From NCBI RefSeq assembly GCF_042767895.1, contig NC_091565.1:41556848-41566847 (forward strand): a DNA stretch of 10,000 bases. Reading direction: 5' to 3'. Positions 1 to 7,229 of this stretch are shown piece by piece. This stretch comes from Penaeus vannamei (Eukaryota; Arthropoda; Malacostraca; Decapoda; Penaeidae). Positions within the stretch are counted from its first letter, which is position 1; each line of letters begins with the position of its first letter. The position numbers were made by a program, and so were the translations under genes. The notes beneath the pieces were generated by a model. It made no database searches and was not told the DNA's origin. It saw only the letters and a program-made list of their open reading frames with translations.

Positions 1-420
1 TAAAAAACATTTATATTAACCGATTTACCCAAAGGTGTGAGCGAGGAATCCTGCAAAATTTTGATTGTTGAAATATCTTAATTTTGTGTCTGTGTAACTT
101 TATATATGTACAAATATATTTTTTTAGTTCGTAATCATCATTGCTAATATATCTATTCAATTTACAACAAAAAATCAAAAGAAAAAACGAAAGGAGTGGG
201 GACTCGAACCTCAGTCCCCCGCCTCGAAGGGAGGTAGTTAACCTAATGAGTCATTGGGAATATCTGTTAATATGGATATTAGTGTTTTTTGTTTCCGGTG
301 AAATTCTCATTGGAATTTGTTTAGTTCGTGTTTCTTTGGTGTGTGTTGGGGGTGGATATAAAACGGTAACATTGCCAAGTTGGTAGATAAAGAATACGAA
401 AAAATGAGAGAGAAAGATAG
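1..420 (-). repeat. Interspersed tRNA-containing repeat, copy A
   Basis: First copy of the repeat family that dominates the window; strand follows its tRNA-like unit. Visible blocks in plus-strand order are: a start block (CATTTATATTAACCGATTT, 8-26); the GAGGAATCCTG block at about 43; an AT-rich linker with AATCATCATTG; the tRNA-like unit at 196-260; a conserved block around 292-320 beginning TTCCGGTGAAATTC; the TATAAAAC and CCAAGTTGGTAG blocks near 357-386; and a purine-rich GAGAGA end. The left edge is outside the window, because the start block is already in progress at base 1. Compared with copies B and E, this copy lacks the GAATTCGGCGATG segment and the GCAATTTGGGGTAAATA segment, so it is internally deleted. 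No coding capacity is seen. Confidence 0.75.
196..260 (-). repeat. tRNA-Arg-like pseudo-tRNA unit, copy A
   Basis: On the minus strand this reads as a tRNA-like sequence. It has an A-box-like TGACTCATTAGG, an anticodon arm with loop CTTCGAG (anticodon position TCG), and a B box GGTTCGAGTCC inside a GC-rich T arm. The two halves of the D stem do not pair and no proper acceptor stem closes it, so I call it a tRNA-derived repeat head and not a working tRNA gene. A T6 run lies a few bases downstream on the minus strand (complement of 182-187) and could stop Pol III. Calling it arginine rests only on the anticodon position and is an inference. Confidence 0.6.
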
Positions 421-486
421 ACATAGATAGGACCCACAGCCTTATCTCTCTCTCTCTATTATTATTTATCTATCAGCTTAGTAATG

Positions 487-662
487 TCACACAAAAGAAA
501 CAAAATTTAACAAATTCCAATGAGAGTTTCACCGGAAACTAAAAACACGAACAATAACCTTGCAGTTTATTTATCCTGAATTACATTATCATAAATATGT
601 ACAATGATTCAATCGGTTAAATACCTTCGAGGCGGGGGGAGTGGGGTTCGAATCCCCCAATC
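487..662 (+). repeat. Inverted repeat copy A' facing copy A
   Basis: This copy runs opposite to all the others. Bases 510-548 match the reverse complement of 282-320 with two mismatches over 39 positions. The ACACAAAAGAAAC segment at about 490 matches the complement of about 328-346. The right end (605-660) is a second tRNA-like unit in plus orientation. It keeps the segment (about 550-590, with CCTTGCAGTTTATTTATCC) that copy A has lost but copies B, C and E carry, so it is not a simple folded copy of A. Together with A it makes an imperfect palindrome centred near 415-430. Confidence 0.7.
605..660 (+). repeat. tRNA-Arg-like pseudo-tRNA unit, copy A' (plus strand)
   Basis: Plus-strand tRNA-like unit with D-arm-like TGATTCAATCGGTTAAA, anticodon loop CTTCGAG (anticodon position TCG) and a B box GGTTCGAATCC at 645-655 in a strong G/C T stem. 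A T8 run follows within about 10 bases (near 665) and would serve as a Pol III terminator. The D stem and acceptor stem do not form properly, so this is a pseudo-tRNA or SINE head. Confidence 0.55.
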
Positions 663-795
663 ATTTTTTTTTCTTTCGAATTCTTAATAATGAACTAACC
701 TATTTTATTAACAATGGTAATTAAGATAAAAAGATAATCTCAATCATACTTACAATGACAGGAAATGGAAAATTTTATATGGCAAATTATCGTGA
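663..795. other. AT-rich spacer, nothing recognised
   Basis: AT-rich sequence between copies A' and B with a T-run at its left edge. I see no open frame, motif or clear match elsewhere in the window. Confidence 0.5.
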
Positions 796-1810
796 ATCAC
801 GTGGCAGGATATTCATTTAATAACAATGAAAAACAATAACAATGGTTATGCAATTAAGAATAAATAATAACATAATAACGATGGCAAAAAAAAAAAAACA
901 TTTATATTAACCGATTTGACCAAATCTGTGTGAGGAATCCTGTGGAATTTGTGTTGAAATATTTGAATTTTGTTTCTGTGTGAGAATTCGGCGATGGAAT
1001 GGCATTCGTCTTTAAAATATAATGATAAAGATGAAGGAAAGGGAAGGCAGAGAGAAAAAAGTTCAGTGAGGAATAAGTAAAAAAAAATGTGAAAAAATAT
1101 ATACATATATAAAGTTTGATGTCTCGGATTAACATATGAAATTTAAATTCTTGATTTTTTTTCAACTTTATGTATATATAACTCTAAATATATATATATT
1201 ACTTTTTAATCATCATTTGTTAATAAAATAATTTTATTTATAACCGAAAACTCGACAGAAAAAACAAAAAAATTGGGGATTCGAACCCCAGTCCCCCCGC
1301 CTAGAAGGCAGATATTGAATCGAGTGAGCCATTGGGAACATATATAAGAGAGCAATTAGGGGTAAATAATGTGCAAGATTGTTGATATTCGTGTCCATTG
1401 CGAATATCTATAACTTTGCAATTTGGGTAAATAATATGTAAGATTTTTTCCGGTAAAATTCTCACTGGAATGGGAGAGAGTAGAGAGAGAAAGACCACAG
1501 CCTAGTTTACTTTCACAAAATAGATAAGAGAAGGACGGAAACGAAGATGGTAAATGGAAAGAGAAAGACAATAAAATGTAACGTATAAAGGTAATAATGA
1601 ATAGCGCCAGTAATAAGTGGTAATAGCGATAAGAAAAGTGACGCAGATAGATAGTATAATAAAAGTAATACATGATAGTAATAGTGATAATGGCAATAGG
1701 AATAGGCATAAATATATCGACACTGTACTTTTTTCTATCGGATTGACAGTGTTCGCCTGGCTGCTATTATGAGTTCATATTTTAACACGTTGAAAGTTTA
1801 TTTTCCCCCT
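796..1810 (-). repeat. Interspersed tRNA-containing repeat, long copy B
   Basis: Starts with CACGTGGCAGGATATTCATT, the same block that opens copy E at about 8580. It continues in step with copy E through AACAATAACAATG, the start block (899-917), GAGGAATCCTGTGGAATTTG, GAATTCGGCGATG, CATGAAATTTAAATTC-like and AATCATCATT blocks. Next come the tRNA-like unit (1274-1338) and a GTGTCCATTGCGAATATCTA block shared with E. Then come TTTTTTCCGG and the GACGGAAACGAAGATGG block (about 1533). Its right part (about 1570-1810; AGTGACGCAGATAGATAG, AGTAATAGTGATAATG, TTCGCCTGGCTGCTATTATG) is absent from E but matches copy D at about 4140-4355. Copy B therefore shows that the long D-type tail and the E-type head belong to one family. 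No coding potential. Confidence 0.75.
1274..1338 (-). repeat. tRNA-Arg-like pseudo-tRNA unit, copy B
   Basis: The minus strand reads TGGCTCACTCGATT (A-box-like), stem TCTGC, loop CTTCTAG (anticodon position TCT), stem GCGGG, then B box GGTTCGAATCC in a four G/C-pair T stem. The D stem is unpaired. T-runs on the minus strand directly after the T arm (complement of 1261-1272) would end Pol III transcription early. The loop differs from copies A, A' and C at one anticodon base (TCT against TCG). Confidence 0.6.
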
Positions 1811-1867
1811 CTCTCTCTGCTTTCTATATTTATCAATTACTATCTCTTAATATCATCATTATTATAA

Positions 1868-2027
1868 CTACTATTATTTTATCATCATCATCATCAATCA
1901 TCATCAATCATCATCAATCATCAATCATCATCCATCATCCATCACCATCACCATCATCATCCTCATCATCCTCATCATCCTCATCATCAATCATCATCAA
2001 TCATCATCATCATCATCATCATCAATC

Positions 2028-2065
<38 letters not shown>

Positions 2066-2150
2066 CCACCATCATCATCATCATCATCATCATCATCTTC
2101 ATCATCATCATCATCAATCATCATCAATCATTATCATCATTATCATCATT

Positions 2151-2183
<33 letters not shown>

Positions 2184-2195
2184 TTCATCATCATC
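1868..2195. repeat. ATC/ATCA simple-sequence array
   Basis: A long array of (ATC)n and (ATCATCA)n with CTC, CTT and ACC interruptions. It starts in a mixed ATT/ATC stretch near 1850 and ends in a short GTAT run at 2201-2216 before module G1. In the corresponding place of the right-hand repeat (9438-9460) the array is only about 20 bp long, so it has expanded here or shrunk there. Confidence 0.9.
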
Positions 2196-2218
2196 CTTCT
2201 TGTATGTATGTATGTATT

Positions 2219-2639
2219 TATTTGAACGTTTACCTTGCTACCTATCAACGTGTGCGACAATTTCTTGTTTATTTAAAGCACAGTCACCTCATCTGTTTAT
2301 TATTAGTCACGGAATAAAATGTTCTTGACAAGGAAGGTCCACACTCACCTCATCACAAAATACCGATCAGCCAAATAACGTTTTCAATCAACCACAAATT
2401 TAACCTCCGTCCCTGCTTGAAATTCCTTTGTCAAAGCTGCACGAAAATAAAACAAAAGAGGAACTCGCGTTTTCTCTCACTTTCGCACGACAGAAAATGG
2501 GTCATCGCTTATCTATCGGCACCATGTAATCTCGGCCAGTGTGCAACGTTGGCCATCCCGTATCTCTGGCTGCCGTGTTTCAATAAGCGTGGCAATGATA
2601 ACGCTAAGAAGAGTTGAAATTACTGATAATAATGATGGC
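2219..2639. repeat. Module G, copy 1 (about 421 bp, nearly identical to 9581-10000)
   Basis: A non-simple sequence of about 421 bp. It matches 9581-10000 base for base except for three C/T differences (in ACCTTGC/ACTTTGC, AAGCAC/AAGTAC and GCTAAG/GTTAAG) and one missing A in GAAAATAAAA. Both copies are preceded by a GTAT run. Its last part (CAATAAGCGTGGCAAT to GAAGAGTTGAAAT) recurs again at 2965-3005, so module G normally abuts the start block of the tRNA-containing repeat. A frame of 66 codons (2417-2617) is open in both copies. The 1-bp indel changes its first residues, and the near-identity of the copies says nothing about selection, so I do not call it a gene. Function unknown. Confidence 0.85.
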
Positions 2640-2965
2640 AAAATACATTCAACTTTAACCGATTTAGCCAAGGGTGTGAAACATATGAAATTTAAATACT
2701 TGACTTTCCAACTTTCTATGTTTTGTTTTACTTTTTAATCATCATTGTTAGTTAAATGATTGTATTTACAACCAAAAACTCGAAGGAAAAAGCAAAAGGA
2801 CAGGGGACTCGAACCCCAGCCCCCCCCGCCTCGAAGGCAGGAATTGAATCGGTTAAACTATTAGAAATGTTAATTTTTATGCAATTTGGGATAAATAGTT
2901 TGCTAAGTTGTTGATAGTGTTTTTTGTTTCCGGTGAAATTCTCATATGGATTTAGTTCGTGTTTC
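2640..2965 (-). repeat. Interspersed tRNA-containing repeat, short copy C
   Basis: Follows module G1 without a gap. It has the TTTAACCGATTTAGCCAA start block, ACATATGAAATTTAAAT, the AATCATCATTGTTAG linker, the tRNA-like unit at 2801-2866, the GCAATTTGGGATAAATA block, and the TTCCGGTGAAATTCTCAT block at about 2930. At about 2960 it jumps from TTTAGTTCGTG straight into TTTCAATAAGCGTGGCAAT, the end of module G. The long GA-rich and downstream parts of B and D are therefore deleted here. Confidence 0.7.
2801..2866 (-). repeat. tRNA-Arg-like pseudo-tRNA unit, copy C
   Basis: On the minus strand: A-box-like TAGTTTAACCGATT, loop CTTCGAG (anticodon position TCG), a G/C-rich variable region and B box GGTTCGAGTCC. 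The D stem is not paired. A T5 run (complement of 2787-2791) lies just downstream on the minus strand. Confidence 0.55.
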
Positions 2966-3085
2966 AATAAGCGTGGCAATAATAACGTTAAGAAGAGTTG
3001 AAATAACATAATATCAATGGCAAAAAAAACATTTATATTAACCGATTTAGCCAAAGGTGTGAAACATGAAATTTAAATTGTGTTT
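2962..3085. repeat. Module G end plus start block, fragment
   Basis: TTTCAATAAGCGTGGCAATA through AAGAGTTGAAATAACATAAT, then ATGGCAAAAAAAACATTTA and TTAACCGATTTAGCCAAAGG. This repeats the G1-to-C junction found at 2580-2680 and breaks off after GAAATTTAAATTGTG. It supports a head-to-tail arrangement of the module G and tRNA-like units. Confidence 0.65.
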
Positions 3086-3139
3086 GATTTTAAAATGTCT
3101 GATCTTTCTTTTTTATCGAACTGCAGAGGCTAATTTTTA

Positions 3140-3195
3140 ATATAATTAGTATCAGTATTATGACTATCGTTATCATTATTATTAGTATTAATCAG
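3140..3195. repeat. Imperfect ATT/ATC stretch
   Basis: Short imperfect ATT- and ATC-rich stretch containing ATTATTATTAGTATTAAT. It occupies the same position relative to module F as the longer ATT array at 4485-4685. Confidence 0.6.
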
Positions 3196-3290
3196 GAAGA
3201 CCATCACACAAAACTTTCGTCTTTTACATGAAGCAACGGTTTGTCAAGAAAAGGTAGGCAAGTGTTCGAATAGTCACGTGATTTTTTTTT
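3196..3290. repeat. Module F, copy 1
   Basis: Contains ACATGAAGCAACGGTTTGTC, AAGAAAAGG and AAGTGTTCGAATAGTC. It matches module F copy 2 at about 4690-4797 with a small number of differences. Both copies follow an ATT-rich array. A T18 run follows at about 3282-3299. Confidence 0.7.
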
Positions 3291-3299
3291 TTTTTTTTT

Positions 3300-3719
3300 G
3301 GCCTCTATGCAATATTGGAAATAGGATGCCAGAAATCTGTTCCCCGCGGCATCACCTTCATTATATTTGATTTTAAAAAATCGATTAATTCATGTCGAGA
3401 TAACAGAAAATAAAATTCTGATATTTCCTGTTTGTAGAAAAATGATATTGATAGTGATGTCAAGAAATAAGATTTCAGCTGATGATATAAAATGCTTTTC
3501 CCAAATGGATTTTTGTCATATATTTTTTATATTGTTTGATGGTTTCATTTGCAGTGATGATTTTCATTACAAGGCTGAGATTATCTTATATAAATCCATT
3601 TTTTCCCAAATTTCAGTAAAGAATTATAAGCTTTTCAATCTTAGCTCGTGATTTTAGCCTTTTTTACCGGTTTCCCGTATGAAAATATAAATTATCAATT
3701 CTTTTTTTTTAACTTCTAT
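3300..3719. other. AT-rich unique stretch without a supported gene
   Basis: About 420 bp of AT-rich sequence that I cannot match elsewhere in the window. A 94-codon frame (3367-3651, plus) is open, but its composition (rich in I, F, K and S) is what AT-rich noncoding DNA gives by chance. No domain motif, signal or promoter is seen, so I leave it uncalled. Confidence 0.5.
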
Positions 3720-3782
3720 TCATAAATTTTAGTAAAATAAGTATATGTAAAACCACAAATTCGACAGAAAAAACAAATGGAC

Positions 3783-3824
3783 TGGGGACTCGAACCCAGG
3801 TTTTTATCTGATCGAGTCATTTTG
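3783..3824 (-). repeat. Truncated tRNA-like unit, copy D
   Basis: The B box remains on the minus strand (GGTTCGAGTCC), as does an A-box-like ATGACTCGATC. The anticodon arm and variable region between them are deleted, leaving about 42 bp. It cannot fold as a tRNA. Confidence 0.5.
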
Positions 3825-3962
3825 AATATTTGTAAAGTTGCTCGTGTTTTTATTTTTCGGTGAAATTTTCATTGGAATTTGTTTAGTTTATGTTTCTTTA
3901 GTGTATGTGGGAGGGGAAGGGGGTGTAATACGATGACAAGCTGATAAATAAAGAATAAAAAA

Positions 3963-4099
<137 letters not shown>

Positions 4100-4375
4100 A
4101 AAACGCAGCCCAGTTTACCTTCACAATGGAAAGGAGAAAGAAGGAGGGAAATGAAGATGGTGGATAGAGAGAAAAGGATAGTGACGCAGGTAAATAGCAT
4201 AATGACAGCAATGATAGTAATAGTGATAATGTGAATAGGGACACAAATACCAATGATGGAAATGTTTTTGAAATACCCTTTATTATTTATTACGTATTTA
4301 TTTGAAAATTCTCAAATAGACATTTTCCGCCTGACTGTTATTCATATTTTTACCTAATGAAACTTTTTTTTATCT

Positions 4376-4456
4376 ATCTATCTACCCCCCCCCCTCTCTC
4401 TCTCTCTGTCTATCTATCTATTTATCGCTCTCTCTCTCTCTCGCTCCACCACCTCT
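4376..4456. repeat. Pyrimidine tract (TATC, C-run, CT)
   Basis: TATC units, a run of nine or more C, then CT dinucleotides broken by TATC units. It matches a shorter CCCCCTCTCTCTCTG tract in copy B at about 1805. Confidence 0.8.
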
Positions 4457-4484
4457 CTCTCCGCTTTTTCTTATCCATCACTCT

Positions 4485-4685
4485 CAATATTATCATTATT
4501 ATTGTTATAATTACTATAACATTATCATTATTATTATTGTGATTATCATTATTGCGTTTATTATTACCATTAGTATCACTATGAACGTTATATTATTGTT
4601 ATTATCATTGTTTCTATTCCTAGCAATATCATTAATATTATCAGTATACCCGTTATGATTATCGTTATCATTATTATCAGTAATA
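4485..4685. repeat. Imperfect ATT/ATC array
   Basis: About 200 bp of degenerate (ATT)n and (ATC)n with many single-base interruptions. This suggests an old array compared with the pure GA and TG arrays in this window. Confidence 0.8.
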
Positions 4686-4689
4686 AAGA

Positions 4690-4797
4690 GGAAGGATGTC
4701 ATACAAACAATTCGTCTTTAGCATAAATAAAACACGAACATGAAGCTTCGGTTTGTCAAGAAGAGGCAGGGAAGTGTTCGAATAGTCTCATGAATCG
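4690..4797. repeat. Module F, copy 2
   Basis: ATGTCATACAAACAATTCGTC, ACATGAAGCTTCGGTTTGTC, AAGAAGAGGCAGGGAAGTG and TTCGAATAGTC match copy 1 at 3196-3290. A (GTT)n run of about 22 bp follows (4798-4819). Confidence 0.7.
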
Positions 4798-4850
4798 TTT
4801 TGTTGTTGTTGTTGTTGTTCGGGGAAAACTGCAGGACGTGGAGCCAATAA

Positions 4851-5215
4851 TATCTTATTTAGTGTTTATTTTTTTTTACATGTTGGTCTGTTCAACTATT
4901 AACTTTTAGCTGAAGATGTGTTATCTTATAATAATAATATGTGTTATCTTATTTAGTGTTTATTTTTGTTTACATGATCGTCTGTTCAACTATTAACTTT
5001 TAGCTGAAGATGTGTTATCTTATAATAATAATATGTGCTATCTTATTTAGTGTTTTCTTCTTTTAAACATGATCGTCTGTTCAATTATTAACTTTTAGCT
5101 TAAGATGTGTTATCTTATAATAATAATAATAATGTGTTATCTTATTTAGTGTTTTCTTTTTTTTAACATGATCGTCTGTTCAATTGTTAACTTTTAGCTT
5201 AAGGTGTATTTTTCT
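4851..5215. repeat. Four-copy minisatellite, period 94-99 bp
   Basis: Units start with TATCTTATTTAGTGTTT at 4851, 4945, 5039 and 5138. Each holds a T-rich run, ACATGATCGTCTGTTCAA, TTAACTTTTAGCT and GATGTGTTATCTTATAATAA. The period is 94, 94 and 99; the extra 5 bases come from more AAT units in the third copy. The fourth unit is partial. Copies 1 and 2 share TGAAGATG, while 3 and 4 share TTAAG after the AGC, so copies diverged as neighbouring pairs. Confidence 0.92.
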
Positions 5216-5304
5216 CGGATTCTTTTATAACTTTTTGTTCCCTTTATAAATGAGCATGACGGGTTTATCATTTCCATTGTGTAAACTTGCCTATCTGTTA
5301 TCTG

Positions 5305-5319
5305 TTAGGTTAGGTTAGG
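5305..5319 (+). repeat. (TTAGG)3 telomere-like motif
   Basis: Three perfect TTAGG units, the common arthropod telomere repeat, lying internally between the minisatellite and a GC-rich block. Fifteen bases are too few to prove a telomeric origin. Confidence 0.6.
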
Positions 5320-5425
5320 CGAGGGATGCGAGGACAAGCGCCTAAGCCGTAGCGTTTGGAAAGAGCGAGGGGAGAGCGTCGCCAGCCTTGACCTTGTGTT
5401 GATCGGCTCAGCTCTTCGTCAGTTT
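5320..5425. other. Short GC-rich block, function unknown
   Basis: About 100 bp of GC-rich, non-repetitive sequence directly after the TTAGG run. It contains TTGACCTTGTG, whose complement includes CAAGGTCA, the half-site bound by FTZ-F1/ERR-type nuclear receptors, and a TCAGT near 5418 that resembles an arthropod initiator. No TATA box or open frame supports a promoter or exon. Confidence 0.35.
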
Positions 5426-5519
5426 TTTTCCTTCTAGTTTTCTTCGTTATGTGCTCTCTCTCTTTCCCTTAGTTATTGTTCTGACTTTCATCTTTGTTTT
5501 GGTTTCTTATTTGTTTATG

Positions 5520-5935
<416 letters not shown>

Positions 5936-5936
5936 T

Positions 5937-6165
5937 CGGTGGCGTGCAGAGGTCTGGTGATGTCCAGGACCAACTTCTTAATTGTCTTCCCCAAAGACTC
6001 AAGTGTAAGGCCTAGTATTTACAAATATGAGAAAGTAAACATGAAACATGCAATCCTCATTCATGAATAAAAATGTCTAAATCGCTCATTTTCATCTCTG
6101 ATTAGATGCCCCCCCCCATATGGATACCCACCACTACGCCCCCCCCCCTCCTCTGCACGGCACTG
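5937..6165. mobile_element. Short TIR element, probable non-autonomous hAT-like transposon
   Basis: The left end CGGTGGCGTGCAGAGG (5937-5952) and the right end CCTCTGCACGGCACTG (6150-6165) are inverted repeats matching at 14 of 16 positions. The termini resemble the CAGTGGCG-type ends seen in many hAT-superfamily elements (family knowledge). The 229-bp interior has no transposase frame and includes two poly-C runs (about 6110-6117 and 6139-6149). I could not find the 8-bp target duplication expected for hAT: the left flank is GCGTGTGT and the right flank GTAACGTA. The end may be eroded or the superfamily call wrong. A similar terminus, CAGTGGCGTGCAGG, occurs at 8575 at the start of repeat copy E. 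Confidence 0.5.
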
Positions 6166-6168
6166 GTA

Positions 6169-6330
6169 ACGTAACAGCTAGTTCGGGTAATTAGACCAAT
6201 TCAGTCAAACGGCCGTTATGCGGAAACAAGCGTGACGTCACAGCTGGTTCGGCCCCTGAGCGCGAGAGGGCGGGCGGGGGCAGAGGATCTCCAGCTGGCG
6301 AGGAAGTCTAACGCAAGGTCTATATAAGTA
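6169..6330 (+). promoter_or_regulatory. RNA polymerase II promoter-like block (CCAAT, CRE, GC box, TATA)
   Basis: Elements in order: CCAAT at 6196-6200, a perfect palindromic CRE TGACGTCA at 6233-6240, CAGCTG E-boxes at 6241-6246 and 6292-6297, a GC box GGGCGGGCGGGGG at 6268-6280, and TATATAAG at 6321-6328. The spacing is that of a compact TATA promoter reading rightward, with a start expected near 6350. An 18-bp direct repeat (ACGTAACAGCTAGTTCGG at 6169-6186; ACGTCACAGCTGGTTCGG at 6235-6252) matches at 16 positions, so the CRE-like plus E-box unit is present twice. The block is GC-rich in AT-rich DNA. No confident downstream coding exon was found, so it may belong to a noncoding transcript or a distant exon. 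Confidence 0.5.
6321..6328 (+). promoter_or_regulatory. TATA box
   Basis: TATATAAG about 25-30 bases before a candidate start in GTGTCTCTTTC. It lies 80 bp after the CRE and 40 bp after the GC box. It is the element that gives the promoter block its direction. Confidence 0.5.
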
Positions 6331-6357
6331 CTTCTTGTGTCTCTTTCTGCCCCCTTC

Positions 6358-6370
6358 CCATCTCTTTCTT

Positions 6371-6435
<65 letters not shown>

Positions 6436-6520
6436 CTCTCTCTCTCCATCTCCCTCTCTCTATCTATCTGTCTTTCTCTCTATCTGTCTATCTGACTCTA
6501 TTTCTCTCCTTTTCTCTCTC
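6358..6520. repeat. (CTTT)n / (CT)n / TATC pyrimidine array
   Basis: A CT run, about 13 CTTT units (6382-6434), then CT and TATC/TGTC units to about 6520. It would lie in the first transcribed region of the promoter-like block, as a pyrimidine-rich leader or intron sequence. Confidence 0.9.
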
Positions 6521-7010
6521 TCGACCTTGGTCTAACGTACGAGCGGCTGCTCTGTCTCGGCGGCCGGTTGCACTGTGTTCATGGCATGAATTCTAACAAA
6601 GACATCGCCTTGGAACCACAATATTTGCTATTCATGCGTCTGTCTACTCATGTATTTACTTTTTTTATTCATCTATCTTACCGTTTTTTTCTTGTCTCAC
6701 TATTGAAAGAATCGTCTCCTTGCAGAGAATATCACATTTCGTTTCCCACAAGAGTTCGAAAAATGCAACAAAAAACCCAGCATAGTATTTCGGGAATAGA
6801 TAAATAGATAATGCTGTGAAATATGGTTGATGGAAAGGCCACAGATCAGTCCATGGTCATCATTCCGTCAGAGGCTTAGAAAATAGAGGTCTTGGCTACA
6901 GAAATGTGTGTGTGTGTATGTATATATATATATTTTTTCTTCTTCTCTTCTTTTTTTTTACATTTTCATATTTTCATTGCATTTTACTTTTGGTAACTAC
7001 AGTCTACTGC
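6521..7010. other. No supported gene; possible noncoding transcript region
   Basis: It begins with a short GC-rich piece (about 6527-6575), then AT-rich sequence. A 79-codon frame (6568-6807, plus) shows no recognisable features. A pyrimidine-rich tract with TACAG at about 6998-7002 looks like a plus-strand splice acceptor, but no matching donor stands out. On the minus strand, T-rich 6931-6960 reads as an A-rich stretch about 100 bases after the stop at 7059, which could be a decayed poly(A) tail of the protease gene or chance. Confidence 0.4.
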
Positions 7011-7058
7011 AAAATGAGCGTTGAACCACCGCTGTCATTGACTCGCACACGCCTCTCA

Positions 7059-7229
7059 CTAGGGGAAGGAGAGAGCCCCGCTCGGGCCTCGCCCTGCGCT
7101 GTCTCCGCCGATGAACGCCATCTCGAACGTTCCGTCCGCGTTGAACTGCAGCCTGCACCCGAGCAGGAATCTTATCCCAAGGTACAAACCTCGACTGTGG
7201 ACGTACGTGTCGTCCCCGTGGACCAAGTA
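7059..7229 (-). pseudogene. Continuation of second retropepsin-like domain after in-frame TAG
   Basis: After the TAG at 7230-7232 the same minus-strand frame stays open for 56 codons to a TAG at 7059-7061. It contains LYLGIRFLLG (7158-7187), which is the hydrophobic-LG-x-x-FL motif that closes a retropepsin domain, followed by a CRLQFNADG-type beta strand. This piece is what the second domain needs to be complete, so I read the TAG as a break within one gene. Codon third positions remain mostly G/C, as upstream. Readthrough or a base error are alternatives to a true nonsense mutation. Confidence 0.6.

Noticed and set aside
1868..2195. CRISPR-like regular spacing in the ATC array or in the 94-bp minisatellite
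   Set aside because: No unique spacers between identical repeats and no cas genes; both are ordinary tandem repeats in a eukaryotic setting.
2417..2617. 66-codon frame in module G, largely repeated in the second copy (9790-9978)
   Set aside because: The copies are nearly identical DNA, so shared openness is not evidence of selection. The 1-bp indel changes the N-terminus and no family is recognised.
3367..3651. 94-codon plus-strand frame in AT-rich DNA
   Set aside because: Low-complexity I/F/K/S composition, no motif, no promoter, and within the length expected by chance.
6568..6807. 79-codon plus-strand frame downstream of the promoter-like block
   Set aside because: No recognisable domain or codon bias, and it lies in AT-rich sequence; position after a promoter is not enough to call a gene.
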